Shown here: in pieces, positions 1 to 10,181 of the stretch
How positions within the stretch are numbered: the stretch's first letter is position 1
Layout: each line of letters starts with the position of its first letter
DNA from: Pomphorhynchus laevis
Taxonomy: Eukaryota > Acanthocephala > Palaeacanthocephala > Echinorhynchida > Pomphorhynchidae
Direction of reading: 5' to 3'
DNA length: 64,000 bases
Assembly (NCBI GenBank): GCA_012934845.2
Contig: WNNJ02001520.1
Span: forward strand, 124,001-188,000
Notes under the pieces: model-generated
Told to the model about the DNA's origin: nothing
The model's input: the letters and a program-made list of their open reading frames with translations, nothing else
Database searches by the model: none
Translations under genes and position numbers: made by a program

Positions 1-34
1 TGACATAGTATATAAAAAATAAAAACGGAAGAAT

Positions 35-346
35 TTAACCCATATGTTGTTCAACCAAACTCTTGTCCGGCCATAATTTTAAGCACAAATTTCTGTTATT
101 GCCGTGCATGGTTGATGCAATTTTGATATGGACCGCCTCCTTGATTAAACGACGAAGTGTATCTCGATCGTATTCAAGAACAGGTGTATTGTCGAAATCA
201 ATCGTATGTGAATTGCTTAACAAATGATTAAATATTGGTGAAATAACGTCGCCTCTTGTAAGATTACCCTTGTGTTGTACAAGTCTATTTCGTAGTTCTT
301 GTTTGTTTTGACCGATGTAGACTTTGTTGCAATAATTATCCTGCAT
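35..346 (-). mobile_element. Penelope-like element fragment, GIY-YIG nuclease end
   Basis: This is a minus-strand reading frame of about 103 residues. It contains NKVYIGQNKQELRNRLVQHK, the second half of a GIY-YIG endonuclease signature followed by the conserved Arg and His positions, as found at the C-terminus of Penelope-like retroelements. The first half of the nuclease is replaced: just upstream, at about 345, the sequence switches to a reverse-transcriptase fragment of the same family in the opposite orientation. It is a broken fragment and no complete element is present. Confidence 0.75.
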
Positions 347-422
347 AGCCCTCAGGTGGGATCTTCAAGACCAGTTGTATATTTTCTTTTTAGGCAGCAC
401 TGCCGTTACCAACAAATCAAAG
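345..422 (+). mobile_element. Penelope-like RT fragment (short)
   Basis: About 78 bp matches the start of the Penelope-like reverse-transcriptase fragments at 5,583-5,702 (minus) and 6,181-6,345 (plus). All three begin with the same ATAGCC(C/A)TCAGG sequence and run through a CT-rich stretch ending in TAG, then GCAGCA, and the peptide RQHxRYQQIKE. Similarity stops near 422. It lies head to head with the GIY-YIG fragment on its left. Confidence 0.6.
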
Positions 423-904
423 AGAAACCTTTTTTCTTTACGTTTCGCCGCTCCGGCTTTTTCAGAAAAAATATCTACAGCATAAAGGTAAAGTTAGCAA
501 ATAAAATACATTTTACTAAATATATTAAATTGTTCGCCACGAAAACACGTGTTCGTTGTTTATGCCTGGATCTCTATCCACCATTAACTACCCTATCGCA
601 TGCATTTCTGCTAGCTTTTTATACGATTCTCTAATTTTATTAAATTTAACGTGATAGAAACACTCGTCGTTACCATGTGATAGGATATGAACCACTACTT
701 CGTCAGTTACCTGTTTACGCTTTAAATCGCTACGCGAATATTTAAACGTAGATTTAGCGACTTTCCACTCTGTTCTACATATTGTGCACTGCAATTACTG
801 CAACTGACGAGGTAAATAGCACCTTTAGATACACACGTGGTGTTACCTTTAAGTCTATATTTGCAGTTAGTTATATTGCTTTTATATTCATACGCATTGT
901 AAGT
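423..904. other. Unassigned sequence
   Basis: No recognisable gene is seen here. A minus-strand open stretch at 588-794 encodes about 68 residues starting with a CxxC pair, but I could match it to no family. The right edge may belong to the 5' region of the LINE that follows. Confidence 0.4.
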
Positions 905-931
905 ATTTGTACAGCATTGAGTAAATTTAGT

Positions 932-1953
932 ATGTCGGAGTGTTCAAAGAACTCAATGAAAATTAATTTTCCTGCCAATGCAATAAACGAGGTAAGTGGA
1001 GATTTAGCTTCTCTTGAATATATTCCGGAGGGAGAATCCCCCGGTACCAAAATTATCCAACCTGGTGATTATCAGACTTTTAGTGCCTCTGAAAAGACAG
1101 AACATGTTTAATGTTTTTATAAGAGGCTTTGCTGATCGATTTAAAAAAGGATATTGTTCAATGCGATTAAATATTATGAATCTGAGATTAAAATCTCATT
1201 CTGCACTCCTGATCTGGCAATGTCGTACGTCAACTACTTAAAAAAAGAGCATTCGGAACAAGGTATAATTGCTTCCAAATCAATCCTGGCAACAATAAAG
1301 ATAAATAATATGCCAACATTCATTTCAGAAGAAGATATATCAGCCCTAGAAAGTGATTACAAAATCTCATACGTTCGCTTTATAAAAGGGATTAAATGCT
1401 TCCCCATTCCCGTAGCGTTCTGCAATGCCCCGGTGGATGAAGCTCTAAAACTGTCGATTTCGACATGCAATTCTTTTATGGGGTATAATTTGAGATTTTC
1501 AATAATCAAAACCGACTCACTAACGTACCCTCACTGCAATAATTGTCATCAGTGGGGGCATTGGTCCACTGGATGTTCTTTACCCCATAAGTGCGGCGTG
1601 TGTGGTACAACTGCTATTCATCCTGAGAAGTGCGAAGGTAAGCCATTTTGCGCAAACTGCGGTGGTGAGCATCCCGCATGGTCAAAAAGTGTAAAATCTT
1701 TAAGGCATATCAAAAGAGACACAGGACTGTAACAGCAAAACCGACTAGCTTCGTGGAAGCTGCCTGGTCTAACAAGAAAGAAGACAGGATGCTGGATACG
1801 GAAATCCTGAAACTTCTTGAAATGCAGCATCAGGCATCAATGATCCACCTTGAAAAATTTGTCCAAAAATTGGTGGGTCAATTAGCGGAATCCTTCCGTT
1901 CTCCTCCTGGGAAGACTAACAATATTAAGAAGCCACCAAAATCTAAGAAATGA
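932..1953 (+). pseudogene. LINE copy A ORF1 (nucleic-acid-binding, zinc knuckles), broken
   Basis: ORF1 of this LINE family codes for an RNA-binding, gag-like protein. Starting at the ATG at 932, the frame is open to 1,111, continues in another frame from about 1,154 to 1,732, and then in a third frame to 1,953. The middle part holds zinc knuckles: CNNCHQWGHWSTGC is a CxxCx4Hx4C knuckle, followed by CGVCG and CANCGGEHPAWS. The last knuckle has lost its final Cys. The tail after the knuckles is hydrophilic. The order matches the ORF1 at 60.4-61.4 kb, which keeps the final Cys. Confidence 0.75.
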
Positions 1954-2148
1954 AACGGGCAGCGCTGAACATGGCCGCTCTGAAGCTTGCTCGGAAGGAT
2001 TCGATCTGGGCTATGGCTAACGAGGGAAATGAAGATATCGCCCGTGGGCAAGCGACTCCATTTGTCGTGACGGGAAGCGGTAAAGACGACCTTTCCTCAT
2101 ATAGTTGCGACTATGTGGAAGGCGTCCCACTTCGGTAACACTTACGCA

Positions 2149-4641
2149 ATGGGAAGTAATCAAGGGCCTTTTTCACTGAATATCCTTCAGTGGAATTCGG
2201 GAGGTGCTTCCGCCCTTAGCCTTCTATCTGGTAGAGATGCAGATGTTATAGTCCTTCAGGAGACGCGGTCTATCCGTCTCCCCCAGGATACTACTCGATT
2301 TATCCCTAAGCACATCTACACCCACTTTACTTTTTACATAACCCCCTCACTCCTCTTCATCTCAAGGTCTTTTAACCCTAGTAAAAAGCTCATTAAGATC
2401 ATCCCTCCTATTAAACTACTCTTGTCCAGCCCTATCTTGTTTAGCTATATCACTTTGTAAGAACGGTAAGCGTATAAGCATAGCCAATGTCTATATTCGG
2501 CCAGGAGAAATTCACAAAAACCGTGACCTCCTGGATCAAATATTGGGGAGCGGTTATGACATGTTACTTGGTGACTTCAACGACAGAACTGGTCGTTGGA
2601 TTAATGCAGCACTCCGAAGAGCAAGGATCGACTATCTTATTCATAAACCACCTTCCCCAACCTTTCATTGCTCTACAACAAATTCTCTCCTCGACATATT
2701 AATGCTACATAAGATGTGGTTGTTGAAACCCATTTGCACTGAGCAGTCGCGCCAACAACAGACCACCTCTCATGACCTAATTCGCTGGAGGCTAGAGGAC
2801 GATACGTTGCTTAGAAGAAGGTTTCATTTTGACCCTATTAGAGTGGCCTTCTTTCAGGCAGCTATCCAACTCTTCCCCAGAATTGGAATTGAGAGTTTGA
2901 CCGAATTTAATTCCTACATCTCATCGCAAGCTACCGCGATCCTTTCAACTACCTATAAAGGTCGAATATACAATCCTACTCCAACAAAGTTCAAGGTCCT
3001 AGCTAAAATGTTACACCTTCCCAATCTCTCTGTTTCCGCCAGACATATCCTCTCGAATGAATATTGGAGCTCTAGATATAGCCTCCAGCTGAGCAGGAAT
3101 AGGGCGAGCATTGCTGACTTAAACCCTTCTCAGGCTTCCTTCTGGAAGATATTCAAGAAGGAGAAGTTTGTCTGCTGGAAGGATTGAGCCTTGGTTTGGA
3201 TTGGTATTATAGGCCTTGACAAAATTTTAGAGGAGTCACTTTCATTACATAATTATGGAGCCACTCAATCTCCCCAACCAATTCCGCCTTGGTGTGACTT
3301 CAGGAGTAGGGACTTATCTGTTACAGATATCCTTAACTCCTGGGGACCACTCTCGGGCACCTCCATATCCCACGCGCCACTCACCACTCGTGTCTGTCAG
3401 CTTTTGACATACAGTCAGAGAAAAGAGGTCGCCATCACAATGCTATAAGCCTCCCCGTCCGACATAGCGGACATCAACATCAGCCGTCGAGTTTTTTTAC
3501 CTAAAAAGAGATTAATCAGCCGTCGAGTTTTTTACCTAAAAAGCGATTAATCACTTGTCCTAAAGATCTGCGGCCCATCTCGATTCAAAACGCCCTCACA
3601 TCCATCTACGAGAAAGCGCTTGCGCGTAGAATCCGTGTTCATTTATGGAGGTGTAATTTGATTCCACCGAGTTTTCATGGGTTTGTCAAAGGGCACTCGG
3701 TCCATTCAGCAATTAGTGAAGTGCATCAGTTTTGTCAGGATAATAGTCATCAGCTTGCTGTGGCTATTTTTCTTGATTTTTCAGCTGCATTTGACCGGAT
3801 CTCCATTCCCTTCGTTATCTCCTCTCTCAGGTCCCTCGAGTTGCCTGCGAGAATTGTTAACAGGGTGGAGATATTGTTGTACACCAAGCGGTTCTACTAT
3901 GAAGACGACCCTGATGCGCGTCAGTTCTACCCTATTACGGGTGTACCTCAAGGATCCCCACTTTCTCCTATCTTATATCTTGCCTCATCCATTGTACTAT
4001 TGAAGAATTTTAAACGCGAACAACATCTAGTGGTATATGCTGATAATACCACAGCCTTGTTCTCTGGACGCAGGTGCAAATATGTAATCTCTGACATCAG
4101 CCGTTTCTTTTTAAGATTAAAAGATCAGTTGTCCCCATCTAATCTTATTTTAAACTCCTCTAAATTGCAGGTGGTAGTCTTTCATGGCGTTCCTTCCACC
4201 AAAAAGAAACTTAAGAGACTAGCACTCTCTGCACTCTCCTCCATTTTGCAGCATCAACCACTCCCCATCTTCACGAGTCGAGTAAAATATCTGGGGTTCA
4301 CCGTTACGGTGAATTAGTCGGCAAAAGCTGACCTGGATATACTTAAACGTATCCTGAAGAAAGCTAGGTGGGCTCTAAAACGGGCCCAGCATCTGTCATT
4401 AAATGGGATAACCCAAGTGCGCCTCTGGGGTACTTGCGCTATCTCGGGATTAGTCTTCTTCTCATGAGGACGTTCCCCAGAACAAAGACTAAGGTTTCTC
4501 AAGCTGCTCATCTCGAGATTACCAACCATAGTCCGCCTTGACTGGACTCTTAGATGTGTGAGAGACCCCGAATGGTTCAGTCAGAGGGCGGCGCGCTTGT
4601 GCGTCCGATGGTCTCAGTTCCCTCTGGACCTGAGGCCGTGA
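2149..4641 (+). pseudogene. LINE copy A ORF2 (endonuclease-reverse transcriptase), broken
   Basis: The start encodes FSLNILQWNSGG and VIVLQETRSI, the first two motifs of the AP-type endonuclease, followed by LLGDFNDRTG. The reverse transcriptase follows with GFVKGHSVHSAI, FLDFSAAFDRIS, GVPQGSPLSPILYL and VVYADNTTALFSG. The catalytic YADD box reads YADN, so this copy would be inactive even without its other damage. There are stops and frame changes, for example near 2,460, 3,187 and 4,317. A short tandem duplication interrupts it at 3,480. The C-terminal segment ends with the same FPLDLRP peptide style seen in the 60-64 kb copy. Confidence 0.85.
3480..3553 (+). repeat. 38-bp tandem duplication inside LINE copy A
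   Basis: A unit containing AGCCGTCGAGTTTTTT and ACCTAAAAAG is present twice in direct succession. The other copies of the LINE have a single unit, so this is a duplication private to this copy. Confidence 0.85.
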
Positions 4642-4829
4642 ATATAAGTTGAAGATTTCAAAATACACGTCGTGAACGGCTTCTATTTAAAGTTGTCTTT
4701 TGCATGTTTTTGTTTGTTTCTTAAGTTTTTATCGGTTATATAGTTATTAATAAAACATTATTTATTTATTTGTACAGCATTTGCATTGGCGCTTTTTACA
4801 CGACCCGCTTATACTATTCGCTCTAGAAA

Positions 4830-5702
4830 GTTTATCGATTTCTAGTTGTGATCGCACAATTTTCGATTTGATTGTGTTTCTAGTGCGAAAGAAGATCTAT
4901 ATCTGATTACTGCGTACATTATAGAATTCGCTTGCTCTTTTAATATAGTTATTTACTTTCTTCGGTAGTAAGCCTTGAGATGGGAAAACTTATAACCCAA
5001 CCTAATTCTGTTTGCGGTTTTATTTACCAGAATCGAGTTTTGCCACAAGCTGTCGAACTTTCTAAATATGTTGATATATTCTTCTGTGGGTATATACTCT
5101 TTTCTTTAGATCATAGCTCAGTTGCTTTAAATGTCTTTGGATGATGACAACGAACAGTTTTTCATGATTCGAAATGCTTCGATAAATATCATATTGATTT
5201 TTATCCTTCTGGGATTGCACTTCCCGCGTGCAGGTACATTGGATTTCATGCTGGCTTTCTGTACAAGTCTGTCTGAATATTCCCTGAGCTGTCGAAACTA
5301 ATCTCTAAATCTAAAAAATTTATCTTGTCTTCATAGTTTGCTGTAAATTTTAACGTTCCACCTTTGTTGAACTTATCTACTAATTCATATATGCCCGATT
5401 TTCTAAGACGATCATAATGATATCATCAATGTATCGCTTGCATAAAATTCGTTCATTTGATAACGTCTTCAGTATGTTTCGTTCCATCCAGTACATGTAT
5501 ATTATTGCATATACCGGGCTACGGGCGTGCCTATTGCGGTACCTTCAATTTGACGGTAGATATCATTCCCAAACATAAAGATGTTATTGATAAGAAACAA
5601 TGGTAGCGTTTCAAGTACGAATTCTTTGATTTGTTGATAACGGTGGTGCTGCCTAGAAGATAATATATAACTGATCTTGAAGATCACACCTGAGGGCTAT
5701 AC
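4830..5702 (-). mobile_element. Penelope-like element relic (reverse transcriptase)
   Basis: On the minus strand the frame at 5,502-5,687 holds YRQIEGTAIGTPVA, the motif B region of a Penelope-like reverse transcriptase. Further downstream the peptide CKRYIDDIIMIV gives the YIDD catalytic box, followed by a FLDLEI segment typical of motif D/E. The C-terminal side (4,830-5,220) is consistent with the thumb and linker but is interrupted by stops, and no GIY-YIG domain follows. The high-coordinate edge at 5,702 is the sharp ATAGCCCTCAGG start shared with two other fragments. The low edge is approximate. Confidence 0.75.
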
Positions 5703-6180
5703 CGGATAAAAATATGCATAATTGTGTCACAAGATGGTCCCCTCATTGTCAGCACAGGCTAATATCTACGCACATGTTAATTTTTATCATTCTATAGCCA
5801 TCATAATGATATTCCTAAAGGATTAGGAATTAAAAAAACCTTTCTCTGTTGTTAATTCTCAAAAGTTTCCAATTTTTCGATCACAACTGCAGTGTAGCTA
5901 GAACCGAATTTTACACTAAGCTTAACATTTGTTGTTAAAGTCCTTCTACCATATTACGGTCACCTTGCTAATCAATGCTGCACAAAGGAGTGAATGTTAA
6001 ACATTATAACTAGCTTCTAAATTAATAAGCTAAGAAGTTATCCAATCTACTTAAGAGACATGTTAATATTGTTGAACTAAATGCATTTGAATGGAATCCT
6101 AATATACGTACACGGGAAATTCAAGAGATTAATGTAGATTACAGTTTAGTTACTATTACGGTCACTAGCAAAGTAATAGC
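5703..6180. other. AT-rich spacer
   Basis: No gene or recognisable element is seen. It separates two Penelope-like RT fragments that face each other in inverted orientation. Confidence 0.4.
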
Positions 6181-6345
6181 ATAGCCATCAGGTGTAATCT
6201 TCATATCAGTTATATTTTCTTCTAGGCAGCATCACCGTTATCAGCAAAGCCAAGAATTCGTACTTGAAGCGCTATCATTGATTCTTATCAATAATGTCTT
6301 TAAGTTTGGGGATGATATCTATCGTCAAATGAACCATGCATAATG
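6181..6345 (+). mobile_element. Penelope-like RT fragment, inverted relative to 5.6 kb copy
   Basis: The sequence from ATAGCCATCAGG through the CTTCTAGGCAGCA junction to YRQ-type codons repeats the edge of the 4,830-5,702 copy in the opposite orientation, so the two form a spaced inverted repeat. It ends near the GATATCTATCGTCAAATG segment, before the catalytic box. Confidence 0.65.
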
Positions 6346-7354
6346 AATTCCATGTAAAAGGAATTTAGTGCATGATGCATGGTTAAACTCCAATAGTCAC
6401 TGTCATGCACAGAGCTTATGCTAAATTATCTCTTTAATGATTCAGATTAAGGATAGTTCTGTTTTTCGAGCTTTAAACACTGTTTAAGCGTGTCTTAAGG
6501 TGCCTATGGATGATTATTGAAGTCACGGTACTAATGAGCTCCGTAAGAGCGAAACGCGTATACCGTTGTTGAAGTTTGTCGTCACACATAGGATCACTGG
6601 GCATACGTAGCGACTTTGAATAATGTGAGAATAATTCGGTTCTATTTCTTGGTATGTATCATGTGATCTTCACCATGTTCACCAAAATTCTCCATTTGCA
6701 TAATCACATTGATTGAACATTCTCAGAATGTAATGATAATCTCTGAAATATAAATGTATCGATTAAAATATCATAATATATTGTTTCTAGTAATTGATTT
6801 ATTTTGTCTTTAAATCCAACTTTTTCAATTAGCAGTACAATCTTTTTCAACATTAGAAAAACCAGCACTATGCAATTTTGCTATTTTTCGCATTAAAGAA
6901 TTATTTCAGTAACAATATATCAATATATAAAACTACTATAGATGTTCTTCAACTTTTTATAATTTGATGCAACATTTATGTACTCTTTGTAGATAATATT
7001 ACATTCTTTGTAGATAATATTATAACATTTGATTTCATTCTGTTAGTGTTGTTCAATATTAAGATTTTGATCACTGCAGAACAATTTTTTATCAATTATT
7101 ATAAATTTAGAGGAACGAATATAATTACATTTTAATAAGAAAATTTATACTTTTAATGTAAATTTTATTAATATTTCTTTGCTTATATTTTCAAAGACAA
7201 GCCATGATCATTGCAAGGGATTTCATATTAAAAACGAAAATCATCAAACTATTTTTCGACGATGATGACAGCTGGTATTTGAAAATTTAAAGAATGAATT
7301 GTAGATAAATCTTTTGTGATATTGAAATTTAATTCGAATCGTATTTAAGTTCAT
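6346..7354. other. AT-rich sequence without recognisable features
   Basis: No open frame of note and no familiar repeat is visible here. It is probably upstream or intergenic sequence of the LIM-domain gene. Confidence 0.4.
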
Positions 7355-7545
7355 CTTAAAAGTAATGAAGAATGTACCCGCTTTATCATCGGGTGCTCCT
7401 ACGTATTTCGACAACGCGACCTTGTGGCTTTGACGTGTGCTTACAGAGAAGTCAAGAGAGAGTGCATGCTCGAGGTTTAAACCTTCTACATAGAGTTTGC
7501 AATGTACACGCCTCCACCATTCGGCTACGAGGGCTTAAAAGTAAT
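7355..7545 (-). mobile_element. tRNA-derived SINE with 12-bp target site duplication
   Basis: An island of higher GC about 167 bp long (7,367-7,533) is bounded by perfect direct repeats CTTAAAAGTAAT at 7,355-7,366 and 7,534-7,545. Read on the minus strand it begins with a tRNA-like head: TAGCCGAATGGTGG resembles a Pol III A box and AGGTTTAAACCTC a B box about 45 bases later. The unrelated body ends GGGTACATTCTTC, without a poly(A) tail. The length, the two boxes and the flanking duplication together indicate a short interspersed element. The A-box form resembles a Ser/Leu-type tRNA, but that is only suggestive. Confidence 0.75.
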
Positions 7546-7996
7546 TAGAAGGATATCTTAAAAGATCTTTTCATCCTTATCGGATATTTTTAGTATTTTA
7601 TTTAATCTATCAATCTGTTTTACGGTATCGTATGATTACAGTCTAAAATCTAGATTTTTTTACTATACTTGACCGTACATAAGCTATCATGTTACTGCTA
7701 AAATGCTATTGTTTTTTAGTTTTTTTTTAAATTGAAGTGTGCCCACACTTCCATTGCTGTTGTTGGAAGTTTTTATTCGACTTTCTGTAGATAAAAATGT
7801 ATTTACTAAAAATAAACATGGTTATTTGAAGCACGTAGACGGCGTGGGTAGTATACCATAAATTCAATTAATACTTTTCTATAGATAGAATACATTTGAA
7901 TCTTCAGAGAAAGCAATTTTCTAAAAATTAGAAGGAATTAACTTGTTTGTCTAAAAGTATACAGCTTCGAAAGTTAATAAAGTTCTAATTGATAAT

Positions 7997-8116
7997 ATGA
8001 ATAAGTACACAAATAGATTATCCATCGATGTGAGCACTTCGGATTGTGATCTATCTACCCAGAAGCAACATAAGCATAATAGCAAGCAGAAAATTATACC
8101 AAATCAATGGCAAAAG
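7997..8116 (+). CDS. Candidate first coding exon (possibly LIM-domain gene)
   Basis: An ATG at 7,997 opens 40 codons rich in Ser, Gln, Lys and His (starts MNKYTNRLSID, ends IPNQWQK). It runs straight into a strong donor, AAAAG|GTAAGC. It lies upstream of the LIM exons on the same strand. The phase is 0 while the next supported exon at 10,114 needs two bases from its predecessor, so at least one further exon must lie between if this belongs to the same gene. It may also be chance. Confidence 0.3.
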
Positions 8117-8210
8117 GTAAGCAGGAATTTGCATTTCCAATACATTGTCTATGCGTATAAATGTATAAACCGCTAATCGCCGTTATGCATCAATGTTGTA
8201 GACCACGTAG

Positions 8211-8342
8211 TATTAGCTCACCTGCAGATACCGAACTCAATAACGCAAAATCTATGAATCATCGTCTCCCCACCCTTAAAGTGATCTTCCTGAGGAGATT
8301 TTCTCATAGAACGAATTTGAATCCCTTCACGAAGAAAGCGTT
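8211..8342 (+). CDS. Possible exon, Ser/Pro-rich
   Basis: After an acceptor-like ATGTTGTAG, a stretch with clearly higher GC than its surroundings stays open and encodes PRSISSPADTELNNAKS and more, until a TAA at 8,353-8,355. The donor was not settled and the phase does not join the 7,997-8,116 exon in its ATG frame. It is reported because the base composition stands out, not because the family is known. Confidence 0.2.
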
Positions 8343-8355
8343 CTACCTCAACTAA

Positions 8356-9082
8356 TCCTTTTAGATAAAAAAATAATACCGGTTTGTTTCGAGCTCATTA
8401 CTGATACTCGAGCTTTGAATCTTATCTCTAAGACTAATACTGACATGCAGTGAATAAAGCTAATTTTGTGTGCTTATATGTAAGATTTATTATCTCGGCA
8501 ATTTTTCAAAGTTCATAATCGTAAGTGATTGTAGGTAATAAATCAATCGGTAAGTGCACATCAACTACTTATTTTTTTATAATGAATGTACAAAATTTTT
8601 TTATAAATTTAGACCTACAGTTGAAACTTTGTGTAACAGCATTTTGTCTATTGCAATATTTATATTAAATTTTATTGAAAGCATTTTAATTATTTAGTTT
8701 TTCGATTTTCATAGTCAAACATTTAATTTTTCCAACTGAGATAATAGCAATACTAAATTATTATCATTTTAAACACATTATTTGTCATTTAGTTAATCGT
8801 AAACAATCGCAGTTGTTCTAATAAACTTCAAAATATAAAGATCTTACCAATTTGGAAATTCGGGAGCGTGTCTTCACTCCGTCTTTCTACTATTAATCTG
8901 GAATCAGATGGAACAAAAGATAAAGCGATAAAAACCTATCATCCAAGGTACTGTCACATTATCATCGTACCATTTGCTTTTTGTCAAATAATGCATTGTA
9001 TTTTTTTTCAATGATCTTAAAACAGGTTGGTTTTTCATTTCCATTTCAATTGTAAGAATATTAAAACCCTATATATATTAAT
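8356..9082. other. AT-rich intron or intergenic sequence
   Basis: Nothing recognisable was found here. Confidence 0.35.
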
Positions 9083-9829
9083 GAGGCTATACCCATGCTA
9101 CCACGTATCAAATTTTCGGAGATGCCTTTTAAAATGTCACAAAGCATCCGAAAAAATTGATGTTAGTTTAATGTACTGATGAGCGCTGTCGGCTACCATC
9201 AGCATGATGAAGTCTGCTATGCATGTCATCAAACTCTGGTTTTTGGCAGCATCTACGATTATAAAACTGAAGCTTATTGGTTCCCGGAGCACAGTGTAAC
9301 ACATTATACGATCAAATTATAAAATTGTATCCTTTAAAGGGTTCCTATGAGAAAACAAGCAACGACAGAAATTAAATCCCCTGCAAGAAAATTAGGATGA
9401 TCCGGATAGTACGTGATTAGTTTAAAGAGGATATGCCCATGCGATCACATATCAAATTCTCGGAGATGCCTTTTAAAATGTCATAAGGCATCCGAAAAGA
9501 TTGATGTTAGTTTAATGTACTGATGAGCGCTGTCGGCTACCATCAGCTCGTCTAGGAGTGATAAAGAAGTCTGCTCTGCATGTCATCAAACTCCGGTTTT
9601 TGGCAACATCTATGATTATAAAACTGAAGCTTATTAGCTTCCAGAGCACAGTTTTGTGCATTCTGATACCAAATTATAAAAATGTATCCTCTAAATGAAT
9701 CCTGTGAGAAAACAAGCAACGACAACAATAAAATCTTCTGTCGAATAAATCCAGATAGCACTTGGTTAGTTTAAAGAGGCTCTGCCCATGCTACCAAGTA
9801 AGCAAATTCTCGAAGATGCCTTTTATCGG
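9083..9829 (+). repeat. ~347-bp tandem repeat, 2.15 copies, with internal hairpins
   Basis: Monomers start at 9,083, 9,427 and 9,776, each opening GAGG(C/A)TxTxCCCATGC, giving periods of 344 and 349 bp; the third stops after about 54 bp. Each monomer holds a hairpin of the form GATGCCTT...AAGGCATC, and a second hairpin beginning CTGATGAGCGC and closing with CCATCAG. The second monomer has a short extra segment (CGTCTAGGAGTGA) also found at about 13,637. No protein frame is conserved. It could be a small satellite or a tandem non-autonomous element. Confidence 0.85.
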
Positions 9830-10113
9830 AATTGGGCAGGTATGCTTTATAAATAAATAATCGGTTTTGCCAAAACTCAATATCCTGTATTGTATTTCCA
9901 TGCTACACTTCCCCATTGACATGATCATTATTTATAATAAACCCATATATGTGAAAGCACATTATAATTTTACATCATATGATAGAGTATAACTTCATAC
10001 GTCGTAAATGCCGATCATAAATAAATTTGAAAATAATATTATTTATATTTACAATATCTATCTCAATACAAAATTTGGCATACTTTAAATATGTAGTGTC
10101 TTCTATATTTCAG

Positions 10114-10181
10114 GTCATATACTCTGCCAAACGGACAGTTGATAAACAATGATAACATGAAAGCAAAAGTCTATAAACCGG
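10114..10181 (+). CDS. LIM gene exon a
   Basis: The acceptor is TATATTTCAG and the donor G|GTATAA. It encodes SYTLPNGQLINNDNMKAKVY followed by KP. The last base joins AG of the next exon to give Glu, so the phase agrees. The peptide has no domain signature, and confidence rests on splice sites and phase only. Confidence 0.5.

Larger units (their letters stand above)
905..4772 (+). mobile_element. LINE copy A, I/Jockey-like, decayed but near full length
   Basis: This is an APE-type non-LTR retrotransposon with an ORF1 carrying zinc knuckles, an ORF2 with endonuclease and reverse transcriptase, and a 3' end in a short TTTA-type repeat (ATTTATTTATTTG). At least five other copies of the same family lie in this window (30.5, 52.8, 55.3, 57.9 and 60.4 kb), and the 60.4-kb copy serves as reference. 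Copy A has several frame breaks and stops in both ORFs. The 5' boundary near 905 is approximate, set by the first ORF1 ATG at 932. The I/Jockey placement rests on the LQWN endonuclease start, knuckle-bearing ORF1 and the lack of a visible RNase H. Confidence 0.85.

Noticed and set aside
588-794. Minus-strand 68-residue frame with CxxC
   Set aside because: No family recognised, no splice or start context; probably chance.
7367-7533. Functional tRNA gene
   Set aside because: The A and B boxes are degenerate, no acceptor stem closes, and the body continues far past the B box with target duplications, so a SINE is the better reading.
9170-9230. Canonical hammerhead in the 347-bp repeat at CTGATGAGCGC
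   Set aside because: The following bases pair back with CTGATG itself and no GAAA follows at the right place.
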